A DNA stretch of 46,307 nt from Bacteroides sp. (GCA_030151635.1 JASLDF010000232.1:1-46307), one strand, 5' to 3'; counted from the first letter of the stretch, positions 15,049-22,957 are shown. A program made the numbers and translations. The notes: generated by a model from the sequence alone, not told the origin.

Positions 15049-15258
15049 ATGGAAACAAAATTGAAAAAACTGAAATGTAAATTATTTGGACACTCCTATT
15101 TTGAAGAGGTATATTGTGAGCAAACAGATAAATTATATCAAGTTCGAAGTAAAACTACTTGCTCGTGTTGTGGCGAATATAGATATAACTATTTAACTAG
15201 GCATCTGTCTAGGGTGGATTTGTTAAAACAAGGATGGTTTTTAACTAAACTAGTTTAA
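15049..15258 (+). CDS. Small zinc-ribbon-like protein
   Basis: 69 residues. KLKCKLFGHSYFEEVYC at the start and TTCSCCGEYRYNY later give C/H pairs that could bind one zinc, like the DUF1660 type of phage protein (CKLFGHxW...CxxCG). The family is suggested rather than certain. The function is unknown. Confidence 0.65.
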   Translation: METKLKKLKCKLFGHSYFEEVYCEQTDKLYQVRSKTTCSCCGEYRYNYLTRHLSRVDLLKQGWFLTKLV

Positions 15259-15260
15259 CT

Positions 15261-15470
15261 ATGGAGCGTAAAATTGGCGAAGTTTTCGAATTGGACGGAA
15301 TTAAGGAAGAGCGTATCGACAAAGTTAGATTAGAACGAATAGCTACATCTGTATTAAATGGACTTGCAAAAAGTGGACTTACTGATGACCAGAAGGTAGA
15401 TTATAGTATAAGAATGGCAGAAAAATTAATTAATAAAATAGATAATTATGCTTATTGTAAGAGAAGATAA
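15261..15470 (+). CDS. Small hypothetical protein, MERKIGEVFE start
   Basis: 69 residues. The first ten residues MERKIGEVFE match the start of the protein at 18042 (MERKVGEVFE), but the rest differs and is helical (RLERIATSVLNGLAKSGL). This looks like a swapped N-terminal module. It overlaps the next gene by 23 bases. Confidence 0.66.
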   Translation: MERKIGEVFELDGIKEERIDKVRLERIATSVLNGLAKSGLTDDQKVDYSIRMAEKLINKIDNYAYCKRR

Positions 15471-15663
15471 AAACAGACCACAGACACATGGTCAAATATT
15501 CGTTGAACTGACTAAAAATAGAGGTCTAGAAATCGTTAACTGTGATAGGCTTGGTTATTGGTGTGATAAAGGGCATTTGAGTCATTTTATATTAGAACTA
15601 ACAAAGGTGTTGACAACTTCTGAATTAGAGGAAATACTTAATTGTAAAATAGTTAAACAATAA
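15448..15663 (+). CDS. Small hypothetical protein
   Basis: 71 residues beginning MLIVREDKNRPQTHGQIFVE. It includes two spaced cysteines and a helical end (VLTTSELEEILNC). No family is recognised. It overlaps the previous gene. Confidence 0.62.
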   Translation: MLIVREDKNRPQTHGQIFVELTKNRGLEIVNCDRLGYWCDKGHLSHFILELTKVLTTSELEEILNCKIVKQ

Positions 15664-15673
15664 AATTAAGAGT

Positions 15674-15856
15674 ATGGCATTTTTATGTGTAGATAAAGAC
15701 GGCACTGAATGGATATGGGATTCTAGACCTTATCGTGATGCGTTTTTTTGGAGAGTTGATAACCCTTTTGACAATATGGTTGAACTACCTCAAGGCACTA
15801 TCTTCAAAATAATTAACAGAGTATTAACGTGGGAAGATGAACCAGTAGAGATATGA
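15674..15856 (+). CDS. Small hypothetical protein (MAFLCVDKDGTEW type)
   Basis: 60 residues. The layout MAFLCVDKDGTEWIWDSRPY, then VELPQGTIFKI and LTWEDEPVEI is one I associate with small accessory proteins of Bacteroidota phages, with no known role. It overlaps the next gene by ATGA. Confidence 0.68.
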   Translation: MAFLCVDKDGTEWIWDSRPYRDAFFWRVDNPFDNMVELPQGTIFKIINRVLTWEDEPVEI

Positions 15857-16002
15857 AAGAAGTATATAAAAAAACTATTGTTTGTGATAAATGCAATCAC
15901 GAAATGACATATACAGGTATTAAATATTTATCACATCCAGCTAAGTTAGAATACAAGTGTTCTAAATGCAATAATGTAAGACTAGTTAGAGAATTGATAT
16001 GA
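15853..16002 (+). CDS. Small zinc-ribbon protein
   Basis: 49 residues with two CxxC knuckles, VCDKCN (residues 10-15) and KCSKCN (35-40), separated by 21 residues: a minimal zinc ribbon. Its ATG overlaps the stop before it (ATGA). It may bind nucleic acid or protein; the function is unknown. Confidence 0.66.
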   Translation: MKEVYKKTIVCDKCNHEMTYTGIKYLSHPAKLEYKCSKCNNVRLVRELI

Positions 16003-16030
16003 CAAATAAATAACCAAACAAGATAGTTGT

Positions 16031-16210
16031 ATGAGAGGTAAACTTGTAGAAATATTAGGGAAACTAGACTATTGTACTGACAGATTAGATGATATTATTA
16101 ATAGTGTAGATTTATCAGACGAACAAGATGGCTATTTGGACATATCCTTAAATCAGATTCATTGTGCAATTGGTAATATAGAAAAAGCATTACTTTATGA
16201 TGACAAATAA
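16031..16210 (+). CDS. Small helical protein
   Basis: 59 residues beginning MRGKLVEILGKLDYCTDRLD, mostly helix and acidic. Its end overlaps the minor head gene by 14 bases, which supports it as translated. No family is recognised. Confidence 0.55.
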   Translation: MRGKLVEILGKLDYCTDRLDDIINSVDLSDEQDGYLDISLNQIHCAIGNIEKALLYDDK

Positions 16211-17339
16211 AGAACTAAATAATATAGTGAAAGAGTACACCGCCAAACAAAGGCGGTTTCTTTCTTTGGTAGTAACTAGAAAGGATATTGAAATAGAAAA
16301 GATATTCGAAGAGCATAACAAAGAGGTAGAAAAGATATTTAACAAGTTTGTGAAAGGTAAGTATCGAGAGCAAGACGCACAACTCTTTTTAAGGTCGCCC
16401 GATGCACTTTTAGCTAAAGAGTTAAACAATCTATCATTGTCATTACAAAGCAGCCTATACGCTCGCGTAACTAGCAATATAATGCAAGGCTTTAAGGTTG
16501 CAACTGATAACTTTAGTAATATAACAAACGCTATATTTCCAAACACGTTAAGTAATATTAAGAAAGAATATAGTCAAATTAACGATAAAGCAGTAAGTAA
16601 GTTCATTAATAGAGATATTCAATCAGGAAGGACTTTAAAAGGTCGTTGTTGGCTACTTTCAAAGCAGTATTTGAGAGACGTTAACGATACTATAGCAATA
16701 GGCATAAGCAAGGGAGATAGTGCCGTAAACATAGGCAAAAGACTGCGTTTGTTTATTGAGGATATTGAAGCAAAGAATAAAGAAATATCACAGATTGAAG
16801 ATAGTAAGCTTAAAAAAGACTTACAAAATAGACAGCCAAAACCTAAACCTCACAAAAGAGTTACAAATGTTAAGTATCATGCTGAAATGTTGGCAAGAAA
16901 TGAAACGAATCTAGCTTATCGTAATGCCGAACAAGATAAATTCGATAGTTTAGACCAAGTTGTAGGTTTTAGGATACAAGTATCTAATAGTCATTTAGAA
17001 TGGTTAGAGAAGTATTGGCGACCTCGACACGGCGATGAAATAGAGATTTGCGATGCAATGGCTGGAGATTATCCGAAATGGTTTAGATGGAATGGATGGC
17101 ACCCAAATTGCAAGTGTTTCCGTACCCCTATACTTAAAACAGCCGAGGAACTAGCAAAAGACATCATAAAACTAACAAAAGGCGAGAAAGTTGATAATAA
17201 TTCTGTCAATAAAGTTGCATCTTTGCCAAGTAATGCTTTACTTTGGATAAAATCAAACTACGACCGAATAGGTGGATATAGTAATCCTCCTTATTGGTGG
17301 GTAGATAATAGTGAAACAATTAATAAAATAATGAAATGA
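16197..17339 (+). CDS. Minor head / head morphogenesis protein (SPP1 gp7-like)
   Basis: 380 residues. The C-terminal half has the conserved part of the phage head morphogenesis family (Mu gpF / SPP1 gp7): AEMLARNETNLAYRNAEQDK, then GFRIQVSNSHLEWL, and WNGWHPNCKCFRTPIL, where HPNCKC is the hallmark. Such proteins bind the portal and DNA inside the prohead. In related phages it follows the portal directly; here about 1.6 kb of small genes intervene. Starts MM; either ATG (16197 or 16200) could be used. Confidence 0.88.
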   Translation: MMTNKELNNIVKEYTAKQRRFLSLVVTRKDIEIEKIFEEHNKEVEKIFNKFVKGKYREQDAQLFLRSPDALLAKELNNLSLSLQSSLYARVTSNIMQGFKVATDNFSNITNAIFPNTLSNIKKEYSQINDKAVSKFINRDIQSGRTLKGRCWLLSKQYLRDVNDTIAIGISKGDSAVNIGKRLRLFIEDIEAKNKEISQIEDSKLKKDLQNRQPKPKPHKRVTNVKYHAEMLARNETNLAYRNAEQDKFDSLDQVVGFRIQVSNSHLEWLEKYWRPRHGDEIEICDAMAGDYPKWFRWNGWHPNCKCFRTPILKTAEELAKDIIKLTKGEKVDNNSVNKVASLPSNALLWIKSNYDRIGGYSNPPYWWVDNSETINKIMK

Positions 17340-17503
17340 AAACATTCTATTTAAAGTATGACATTATGGAAAAGGTGACTAAGGAAAGTCGCCCAATTGA
17401 TGCTGAAAATATAGATGAAGCGATGAGAATATTTGCTAAAACAAAAGAGGCTCAAAGCGATGACTTTATAGAAGTAATAGATTACAAAAGTTATGACAAA
17501 TAA
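17336..17503 (+). CDS. Small hypothetical protein
   Basis: 55 residues overlapping the minor head gene by ATGA. It begins MKTFYLKYDIMEKVTKESRP. The pattern of a short strand, a helix around DEAMRIFAKTKEAQ, and a closing strand suggests a small alpha/beta fold. Not recognised. Confidence 0.6.
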   Translation: MKTFYLKYDIMEKVTKESRPIDAENIDEAMRIFAKTKEAQSDDFIEVIDYKSYDK

Positions 17504-17521
17504 CCAATTAAACAAAACGAA

Positions 17522-18040
17522 ATGAAATTAGAATTAAAACATTTAGCGAGCTATTTGCCGTATGGGTTAAAAATAAAAACAAAACATGGCATTGATACAA
17601 TGGAAGTTTTAGAGGATTGCATTATAAATTCTACTTGTGAACAAAGTTATGGATATAATGATTGTAAACCAGAGTTTAAACCTATCCTCCGACCTCTATC
17701 AGATTTAACCAAAGAGATAGCTGGAGTAGTACACATATCTAAAGTAGGACACATACTAGAACCCAAAGGCAGCACAGTAGAGATTGATGGAGTATATGAT
17801 TTCGGATGGGATAACCATGTTTGTGATGACTATCAAGGTTATTCTATTGGTTGGCGAAATGATGATTGTTGGTTTGGTCTTTATTTTGATTATTATGATT
17901 TCTATAATCAAGATGATTCTTTTACAGGTGATATGATTAATTTTAATATTGAGGCTTTTGAATATCTATTTCAGCATCATTTCGACGTTTATGGACTAAT
18001 AGAACAAGGATTAGCAATTGATATAAATACAATAAAATAA
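17522..18040 (+). CDS. Hypothetical protein, KHLASYLPY family (copy 2)
   Basis: 172 residues; paralogue of the protein at 5490. Shared parts are LELKHLASYLPY, KPILRPLSDLTKEI and LFQHHFDVYGLIEQGLAIDI. The middle (residues about 75-140) is different and rich in D, Y and W. Two copies with conserved ends and variable centres suggest a family whose central part adapts to different partners. The function is unknown. Confidence 0.82.
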   Translation: MKLELKHLASYLPYGLKIKTKHGIDTMEVLEDCIINSTCEQSYGYNDCKPEFKPILRPLSDLTKEIAGVVHISKVGHILEPKGSTVEIDGVYDFGWDNHVCDDYQGYSIGWRNDDCWFGLYFDYYDFYNQDDSFTGDMINFNIEAFEYLFQHHFDVYGLIEQGLAIDINTIK

Positions 18041-18041
18041 C

Positions 18042-18239
18042 ATGGAAAGAAAAGTAGGCGAGGTGTTTGAGTATGAGGGCAAACAACTACAAGTAAAGAA
18101 AACTAGATGTATATGCGATGGGTGCTATTTTGATTATGGTTCTCATTGCAGAAAAACAAGTGAGGTAGATAATTGCTCATTGTCTTATCGTAAAGATGAT
18201 ACTAACGTTATTTTTATTGAACTAAAAGAGAATAAATGA
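18042..18239 (+). CDS. Small cysteine-rich protein
   Basis: 65 residues. After MERKVGEVFEYEGKQLQVKK come CICDGCYFDYGSHC and later DNCS, four to five cysteines that probably bind zinc. This arrangement is a common unknown small protein in Bacteroidota phages. It shares its N-terminus with the protein at 15261. It overlaps the next gene by ATGA. Confidence 0.7.
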   Translation: MERKVGEVFEYEGKQLQVKKTRCICDGCYFDYGSHCRKTSEVDNCSLSYRKDDTNVIFIELKENK

Positions 18240-18454
18240 TTAACAAAACAACACTAGTTAAATATGAAGCCGATAAGATTATTGCATTAAACGCTTGGGG
18301 TAACACGTTTACGCTAACTCTTAAAAAGTCTTATATTTGGGGTCTTATTGTTAGATATGAAAAGGTTAAATACACAGTGTCTTTTCTTTACTCATTAACA
18401 AACCATTTAAACCATTGGGATAATTTGATATTAACTAAACAACATTTAAGATAA
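18236..18454 (+). CDS. Small hypothetical protein
   Basis: 72 residues, basic, with aromatic clusters (YIWGLIVRYEKVKYTVSFLY). It is not clearly a membrane protein because the hydrophobic runs are short. It ends right at the start of the metallophosphatase gene. No family is recognised. Confidence 0.65.
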   Translation: MINKTTLVKYEADKIIALNAWGNTFTLTLKKSYIWGLIVRYEKVKYTVSFLYSLTNHLNHWDNLILTKQHLR

Positions 18455-19726
18455 ATGCAAATAACAGAATTAAGTCAAATAAAAGACGAAATACTATCTT
18501 TGTGGAATAGTGGAGATTTTGAGAGCCAAAGAGAGCTATCAAGGCATATAGTCAATATGTATGGCGATTTTGGAGGTCGTAAAACGGATAGTATCAGGAG
18601 GACTATATCAAAGTGGATATATAAGGCAAATATAGACGATGAACTTGTAGAGCAAAACGTTAAACTTGCAAAGCAAAAGCAGAAGCAACAAGACACTAAT
18701 AGGATAGAAAGAAAGTCATTTAGAGAGTATGCAAGGGTGGAGAATGCTGTTTCTGTATATGGTGAAGCATTAGTAAAAGAACTACAAAAATACGGCTCTA
18801 AAATCAATCCTAGTGACTTTGATAATGGTATTGGAATCGTTAACGGTGGTACTGGTGTAATACAGATTACAGATTTACACGCTAATGAGTTAATAGATTT
18901 GCCACATAATAAATACAATTTCGATGTTTTAAGCAAAAGATTGCACAAACAGATAAGAGAAAGTATTGCATATTTCAAGTTTAGAGGTATTGAAAAGGTT
19001 TTAATAGCATTTACAGGGGATCTACTTAACAGCGATCGCCGTCTAGATGAATTGCTTAATCAAGCTACCAATAGAAGTAAAGCAAGTGTTTTAGCTGCTC
19101 ATATACTTACGCAAGCTATCTTACACGTTCGCAAACATTACAGTCAAGTAGATATAGTTTCTGTTTTAGGCAATGAGAGCCGTGTAAATAAAGAAATGAC
19201 CTTTAGTAACGAAGCATTTAGCGATAATTACGATTTTACAATAATTTCAATGTGTAAAATAGCCATTGAAGCGTCAAAATTGAAAGGTGTAAACTTCCTC
19301 TCTATTGATAAAATGGAGACAATAGTTAATTTCGGCGATCAAAGTTGGTTAGTGGCTCATGACGTTACTAAAATGACAGATAAACAAGAAAAGACACAAT
19401 CTTCAATAGGTAGGTATCATTTATCAGGTAAACCAATAGATTATATTATAGGTGGTCATATCCACGCACATAGAGCTACAGATATAAGTTGTCGTAGTGG
19501 GTCGCTTGCAGGTTCTAATACCTATAATGAATACGCATTGAATCTACAAGGTCACGCGTCAGCCGTTTGTTATGTTGTAAAAGGTAAAGAGCGTTTCTAT
19601 CAGTATATAGATTGTCAAAGCTACACAGACGAGGGATATAATTATATTGAGGAGTTAGAAGCATATAATATAAAGTCTAATGATAAATTAAGAAGTAGAA
19701 CGGTAACATTTGAGGTAGTGATTTAA
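18455..19726 (+). CDS. Calcineurin-like metallophosphatase with N-terminal HTH-like domain
   Basis: 423 residues. Residues 1-65 look like a helix-turn-helix (ESQRELSRHIVNMYGDFGGR, then RRTISKWIYKA). A linker leads to a metallophosphatase core with the motifs in order: DLHANE (about 139), FTGDLLNSD (about 186), LGNESR (about 239), VAHDV (about 306) and GGHIHAHR (about 333). These are the D-x-H, GD, GNH/E, H and GHxH metal ligands. Substrates could be nucleic acid (Mre11/SbcD-like) or a nucleotide. Its place among head genes, with a DNA-binding N-terminus, favours a DNA-directed role in packaging or head DNA handling, but this is inference. A strong terminator follows. Confidence 0.86.
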   Translation: MQITELSQIKDEILSLWNSGDFESQRELSRHIVNMYGDFGGRKTDSIRRTISKWIYKANIDDELVEQNVKLAKQKQKQQDTNRIERKSFREYARVENAVSVYGEALVKELQKYGSKINPSDFDNGIGIVNGGTGVIQITDLHANELIDLPHNKYNFDVLSKRLHKQIRESIAYFKFRGIEKVLIAFTGDLLNSDRRLDELLNQATNRSKASVLAAHILTQAILHVRKHYSQVDIVSVLGNESRVNKEMTFSNEAFSDNYDFTIISMCKIAIEASKLKGVNFLSIDKMETIVNFGDQSWLVAHDVTKMTDKQEKTQSSIGRYHLSGKPIDYIIGGHIHAHRATDISCRSGSLAGSNTYNEYALNLQGHASAVCYVVKGKERFYQYIDCQSYTDEGYNYIEELEAYNIKSNDKLRSRTVTFEVVI

Positions 19727-19732
19727 CTATTT

Positions 19733-19761
19733 GGAGCATTTATTTGCTCCTTTTCTTTTTT
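19733..19761 (+). terminator. Intrinsic terminator
   Basis: GGAGCA (19733-19738) pairs with TGCTCC (19745-19750) around a 6-base loop, and TTTTCTTTTTT follows. Confidence 0.82.
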
Positions 19762-19778
19762 ATATCAAAAAGTATTAT

Positions 19779-19786
19779 TACTTTTG
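19779..19786 (+). promoter_or_regulatory. -7 element upstream of the gene at 19815
   Basis: TACTTTTG fits TAnnTTTG and lies 29 bases before the ATG. The -33 position has only T-rich sequence from the terminator, so strength is uncertain. Confidence 0.5.
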
Positions 19787-19814
19787 AGAAGTAACAAATA
19801 AAAATTATAAGATT

Positions 19815-19973
19815 ATGTGGGAAGTAAAAGACTTAATGTATTCAGAAGAAGAGGGGAATATTGTATTTCAAGGTACATATGACGAATGTAATAGCTATGT
19901 ATCAGAGCAATCAAAACATAGCTTTTTAGATTCAATTACTCTTAAAGTTCAACAAGTAATAAATAATTATTAA
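19815..19973 (+). CDS. Small hypothetical protein
   Basis: 52 residues starting MWEVKDLMYSEEEGNIVFQG, in the context GATTATG behind the -7 element at 19779. It looks like a small beta-hairpin followed by a helix. No family is recognised. Confidence 0.6.
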   Translation: MWEVKDLMYSEEEGNIVFQGTYDECNSYVSEQSKHSFLDSITLKVQQVINNY

Positions 19974-19976
19974 ATT

Positions 19977-20369
19977 ATGAGAGAGATTAAATTTAAAGCG
20001 AAATTAAGCCATTCTAAACAATGGGTTATTGGTAATTTAGTAATAGCACAGAATGGTCAACCGTATATTATACCATCAGAGGTATTTGAGCCAGACGGGC
20101 ATCATTTGAAAATAGATAGCGATGAACCATATTGGGTGGATAAAAAAACCATATCTCAATTCACAGGGTTAACCGATAAGAACGGAGTAGAGATATATGA
20201 GGGGGATATAATAAGAATACATTGGAGACTTATAGATGACTATACAGAAGAAATAGTAAGCTTTAGTGAAACAGAATATGGCTTCAATTATGGCAACAAT
20301 TCGCTATATGAGCTTAACAACCCTATCCAATATCCCATCGAAGTCATCGGCAACATTCACGACAAATAA
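19977..20369 (+). CDS. YopX family protein (copy 1)
   Basis: 130 residues matching the YopX family of phage proteins: MREIKFKAK at the start, ISQFTGLTDKNGVEIYEGDI in the middle, and EVIGNIHDK at the end. YopX proteins form oligomeric beta structures; their role is unknown. A second copy lies at 43876. The conserved ends and divergent middle resemble the other paralogue pair in this genome. Confidence 0.9.
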   Translation: MREIKFKAKLSHSKQWVIGNLVIAQNGQPYIIPSEVFEPDGHHLKIDSDEPYWVDKKTISQFTGLTDKNGVEIYEGDIIRIHWRLIDDYTEEIVSFSETEYGFNYGNNSLYELNNPIQYPIEVIGNIHDK

Positions 20370-20378
20370 GGAGGAGAG

Positions 20379-21062
20379 ATGAAAGAAAGAATAATAGAAC
20401 ACAGTAAGAATGCCTACTCATCTTCCCCTCATGAGTTTAGCTATAATCAAATAAAACTAATGATTAAACATGATTGCAGTTGCGACAATTGTGGAGAATC
20501 TATTTTCGAGATGTGGGATTTCCCCGTAGTGGATACAGATAAAGATGAGCTTCTTTGTGAGGAATGCTATAATGAAGAGTATTTAACTGTTTGCCCTGTC
20601 TGTGAGGAGTCATGTGAAAAGGAAGATATGACGGAATACTTCTTTATTACAAAAGATACATCTAAAACAGTTCGTAAGCCTGTTGGACTATATAAGATTC
20701 TAAGATATCCATTTTATTATGGTGATTGTGTGTTTGGATTTGATAATTTTTTCGATAACGCAATAGAAAAGGTGTCAGATTTAAATATAAAAGAAGCTTA
20801 TTCTATAAGAAACCATGACAATAAAAAATATATACTTCTTGATTGCATTTGTCCTGATTGTGCAGATAAGTATACTAGAACAGATTTTTTCATAAAAGCA
20901 GAACCTAGATATGGTGTTTTAATTAAAAGTGAAAGACATGGGTTCTTCGCTGACTACTCTGATGAAAAGATACATCGAATTAGGCAGGAGATTGTACATC
21001 GTCGTATAACCTTTAGAGGAATGTTGCAAGAGTATAATTCACAATTAAAACTATCATTATGA
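20379..21062 (+). CDS. Zinc-finger-rich hypothetical protein
   Basis: 227 residues. The first part has a chain of CxxC knuckles (CSCDNCGE, LLCEEC, TVCPVCEESC), and a further LDCICPDC follows near residue 163, enough for two or more zinc sites. The rest is not recognised. Unusually, its start is preceded by AAGGAGGAGAG, a strong Shine-Dalgarno sequence, rare in this genome and in Bacteroidota. That may mark transfer from another host lineage or a need for high expression. It overlaps the next gene by ATGA. Confidence 0.78.
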   Translation: MKERIIEHSKNAYSSSPHEFSYNQIKLMIKHDCSCDNCGESIFEMWDFPVVDTDKDELLCEECYNEEYLTVCPVCEESCEKEDMTEYFFITKDTSKTVRKPVGLYKILRYPFYYGDCVFGFDNFFDNAIEKVSDLNIKEAYSIRNHDNKKYILLDCICPDCADKYTRTDFFIKAEPRYGVLIKSERHGFFADYSDEKIHRIRQEIVHRRITFRGMLQEYNSQLKLSL

Positions 21063-21439
21063 GCTTAAAATATTCAGTAATAACAGATAACAGCCAAGAA
21101 AATAGAGAGTGGTTAGATAATTTGGGGTATAAGTTTAATTTTGTTGTGTCCTATGTGGAGTTTGAGATAATCTATACATGGAAAAGCGAAATGTTTTTTA
21201 TCGATAAAATAGATGTGAAAAACCTTGAGCCTTCATTATTTATCAACTGCATCGGCAACCCTCAACTATTCAAGGCTGTATCAGCTATATCGACAACAAC
21301 GGATATAGGTAAGCATTACATAAATAATCACACAGGACAATGGCGACAGTGTGATTACAATATGGCAACTGATGAAAATATAGATTGGGGTGATTGGACA
21401 GAAGCCACCCTATCCGAGTTAATTAATCATTTTAAATAA
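21059..21439 (+). CDS. Hypothetical protein
   Basis: 126 residues, aromatic-rich (YSVITDNSQENREWLDNLGY, later WRQCDYN and WGDWTEATLSELINHFK). The C-terminal EATLS element also ends the next protein, and the 18 bases covering its stop recur after that gene. No family is recognised. Confidence 0.75.
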   Translation: MSLKYSVITDNSQENREWLDNLGYKFNFVVSYVEFEIIYTWKSEMFFIDKIDVKNLEPSLFINCIGNPQLFKAVSAISTTTDIGKHYINNHTGQWRQCDYNMATDENIDWGDWTEATLSELINHFK

Positions 21440-21445
21440 ATATTT

Positions 21446-21655
21446 ATGTATCAAAAAGAATTTAACGAATTAACAAAGCAACAGATTGCCGAAATAAGCA
21501 AAGAAGGCTCTGATTGCGAAGAGTGTTTCAAGTTTGGGTATATGTATGCTATGAATGAGATAAGACAACTTATGGAATCTAGCGAAGATAATTTTGACTT
21601 CTGTGATAAGTTAGAAGCAACCTTATCTCAAGCGTACAACCTACACGAGTATTAA
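21446..21655 (+). CDS. Small hypothetical protein
   Basis: 69 residues beginning MYQKEFNELTKQQIAEISKE. Helical, with GSDCEECFKFGYMYAMNEI carrying a CxxC pair. It ends KLEATLSQAYNLHEY, similar to the end of the previous protein. The function is unknown. Confidence 0.7.
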   Translation: MYQKEFNELTKQQIAEISKEGSDCEECFKFGYMYAMNEIRQLMESSEDNFDFCDKLEATLSQAYNLHEY

Positions 21656-21675
21656 TCATTTTAAATAAAGAAAGT

Positions 21676-21963
21676 ATGAAAAAGAATGCTTTAAAGATTA
21701 AAACGGCGCAACTCAAAGGATGGAGTTTATATCATAAACTGAGAATACAAGAAGAAGCTATTTTCAACTTGATTAAACCTCACATTAATAACGACATGGA
21801 GCATTTACACGATGACGATATTGTTGTTGATTTTCTAGCAGGGGATGGGTTTGCTTTAATGATGAATGACAGAGGTATATCTGTTGATGATATGATTAGT
21901 AGAATATCAGAATTAAAAGATGGAGAGAAAATAAATCTATCTGAATTGCCAACTTATTTATAA
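21676..21963 (+). CDS. Hypothetical protein
   Basis: 95 residues. A basic N-terminus (MKKNALKIKTAQLKGWSLYH) and an acidic second half (HLHDDDIVVDFLAGDGFALM). No family is recognised. It is seven bases before the next gene. Confidence 0.68.
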   Translation: MKKNALKIKTAQLKGWSLYHKLRIQEEAIFNLIKPHINNDMEHLHDDDIVVDFLAGDGFALMMNDRGISVDDMISRISELKDGEKINLSELPTYL

Positions 21964-21970
21964 TTGACTT

Positions 21971-22276
21971 ATGAACATAGAAGAGAAAGCGAATAAGATA
22001 TTAGAGTATGCCAACAAATTACCAATCGAAGCAAATTTATTCGGAAGTGTAGACCATATAAAAATGTACACTAACGAAATAATAGAGTTAGCTGACGCTA
22101 CCCGTTGGCGAAAGGTGGAAGAGGAACTACCTATATTCACAGATGAAATTAAAACAATAAATGTAAAAAGTACAAATGGTAGTATTTCAACTATGAATAT
22201 ACATAGTAGATTTAAAGATGTGTTTCACAACGAGATAAAACATTTTTCAATTATCGAATGGAAACCTATTGACTAA
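21971..22276 (+). CDS. DUF551-like hypothetical protein
   Basis: 101 residues. The elements WRKVEEELPIF and, at the end, IIEWKPI resemble the short DUF551 phage domain (WxxVxxxLP...WMPLP). The N-terminal 40 residues are an added helical part. The function of DUF551 is unknown. The stop overlaps the rusA start (TAATG). Confidence 0.65.
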   Translation: MNIEEKANKILEYANKLPIEANLFGSVDHIKMYTNEIIELADATRWRKVEEELPIFTDEIKTINVKSTNGSISTMNIHSRFKDVFHNEIKHFSIIEWKPID

Positions 22277-22635
22277 TGATTAAAATAAACATCAAACCAT
22301 TGAGCGTAAATCAAGCGTTCAAAGGTCGTAGGTTTAAGGCAGAAGAATATACTAAATACGAAAGAGATTTGTTATTTCTATTGCCTAAATTAGAGATACC
22401 TTTACCACCTTATGAAGTTTATTATAAATTCGGGTTTAGCTCTAGAAATAGCGATATTGACAACGGAGTAAAGCAATTACAAGATATATTATCAAATAAA
22501 TATAAATTTAATGATAGATATATTTTTAGAATGGTTGTAGAAAAAGAAATAGTAGCAAAAGGTAAAGAATATATACAATTTAAAATAAAACATTTAGATG
22601 AAAGAAAAGAAACAGAGACAAAAAAGGAAGGTTAA
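22276..22635 (+). CDS. rusA: RusA-like Holliday junction resolvase
   Basis: 119 residues of the RusA fold. The start IKINIKPLSVNQAFKGRRFK and the core NSDIDNGVKQLQDILSNKY with FNDRYI match the family, in which the aspartates bind metal and cut four-way junctions. DNA branches produced by RecT-dependent replication need resolving before packaging, which fits its place next to the late genes. It overlaps the next ORF by 38 bases. Confidence 0.88.
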   Translation: MIKINIKPLSVNQAFKGRRFKAEEYTKYERDLLFLLPKLEIPLPPYEVYYKFGFSSRNSDIDNGVKQLQDILSNKYKFNDRYIFRMVVEKEIVAKGKEYIQFKIKHLDERKETETKKEG

Positions 22636-22768
22636 AGACCCTATAGCTTTGTCAAATATGGAATATAGACGAGAGCAAAGAGAGTTAGAATGCAACAGAC
22701 TAAGGGTCGCTACTAGAGGTATGCACCCTCGAAACTATTACGATACATTTTTATATAATGCTTATTGA
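22598..22768 (+). CDS. Small very basic protein
   Basis: 56 residues with a highly basic N-terminus (MKEKKQRQKRKVKDP) and more arginines later. It overlaps the rusA 3' end in another frame, so part of the basic composition could be a by-product; the 130 bases beyond rusA still hold the frame. Possibly a DNA- or RNA-binding peptide. Confidence 0.5.
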   Translation: MKEKKQRQKRKVKDPIALSNMEYRREQRELECNRLRVATRGMHPRNYYDTFLYNAY

Positions 22769-22769
22769 T

Positions 22770-22937
22770 ATGAAAGAAAGAGAAGTTAATTATTTAGTAT
22801 CAGAATTATTTAGAGACAATATGAATACGTTTGCATATGGCACGTTCTCATTTAATTTTGATAGAGATTATAAGGATATGAAGATATACGACTTAGAGTC
22901 TCAGTATAAGGATGTATTTATAAATGGTGCATTTTAG
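22770..22937 (+). CDS. Small hypothetical protein
   Basis: 55 residues one base after the previous stop, beginning MKEREVNYLVSELFRDNMNT. Aromatic-rich centre (FAYGTFSFNF). Not recognised. It is the last gene before the terminator at 22958. Confidence 0.58.
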   Translation: MKEREVNYLVSELFRDNMNTFAYGTFSFNFDRDYKDMKIYDLESQYKDVFINGAF

Positions 22938-22957
22938 TTGTGTAATAATATAATTTT

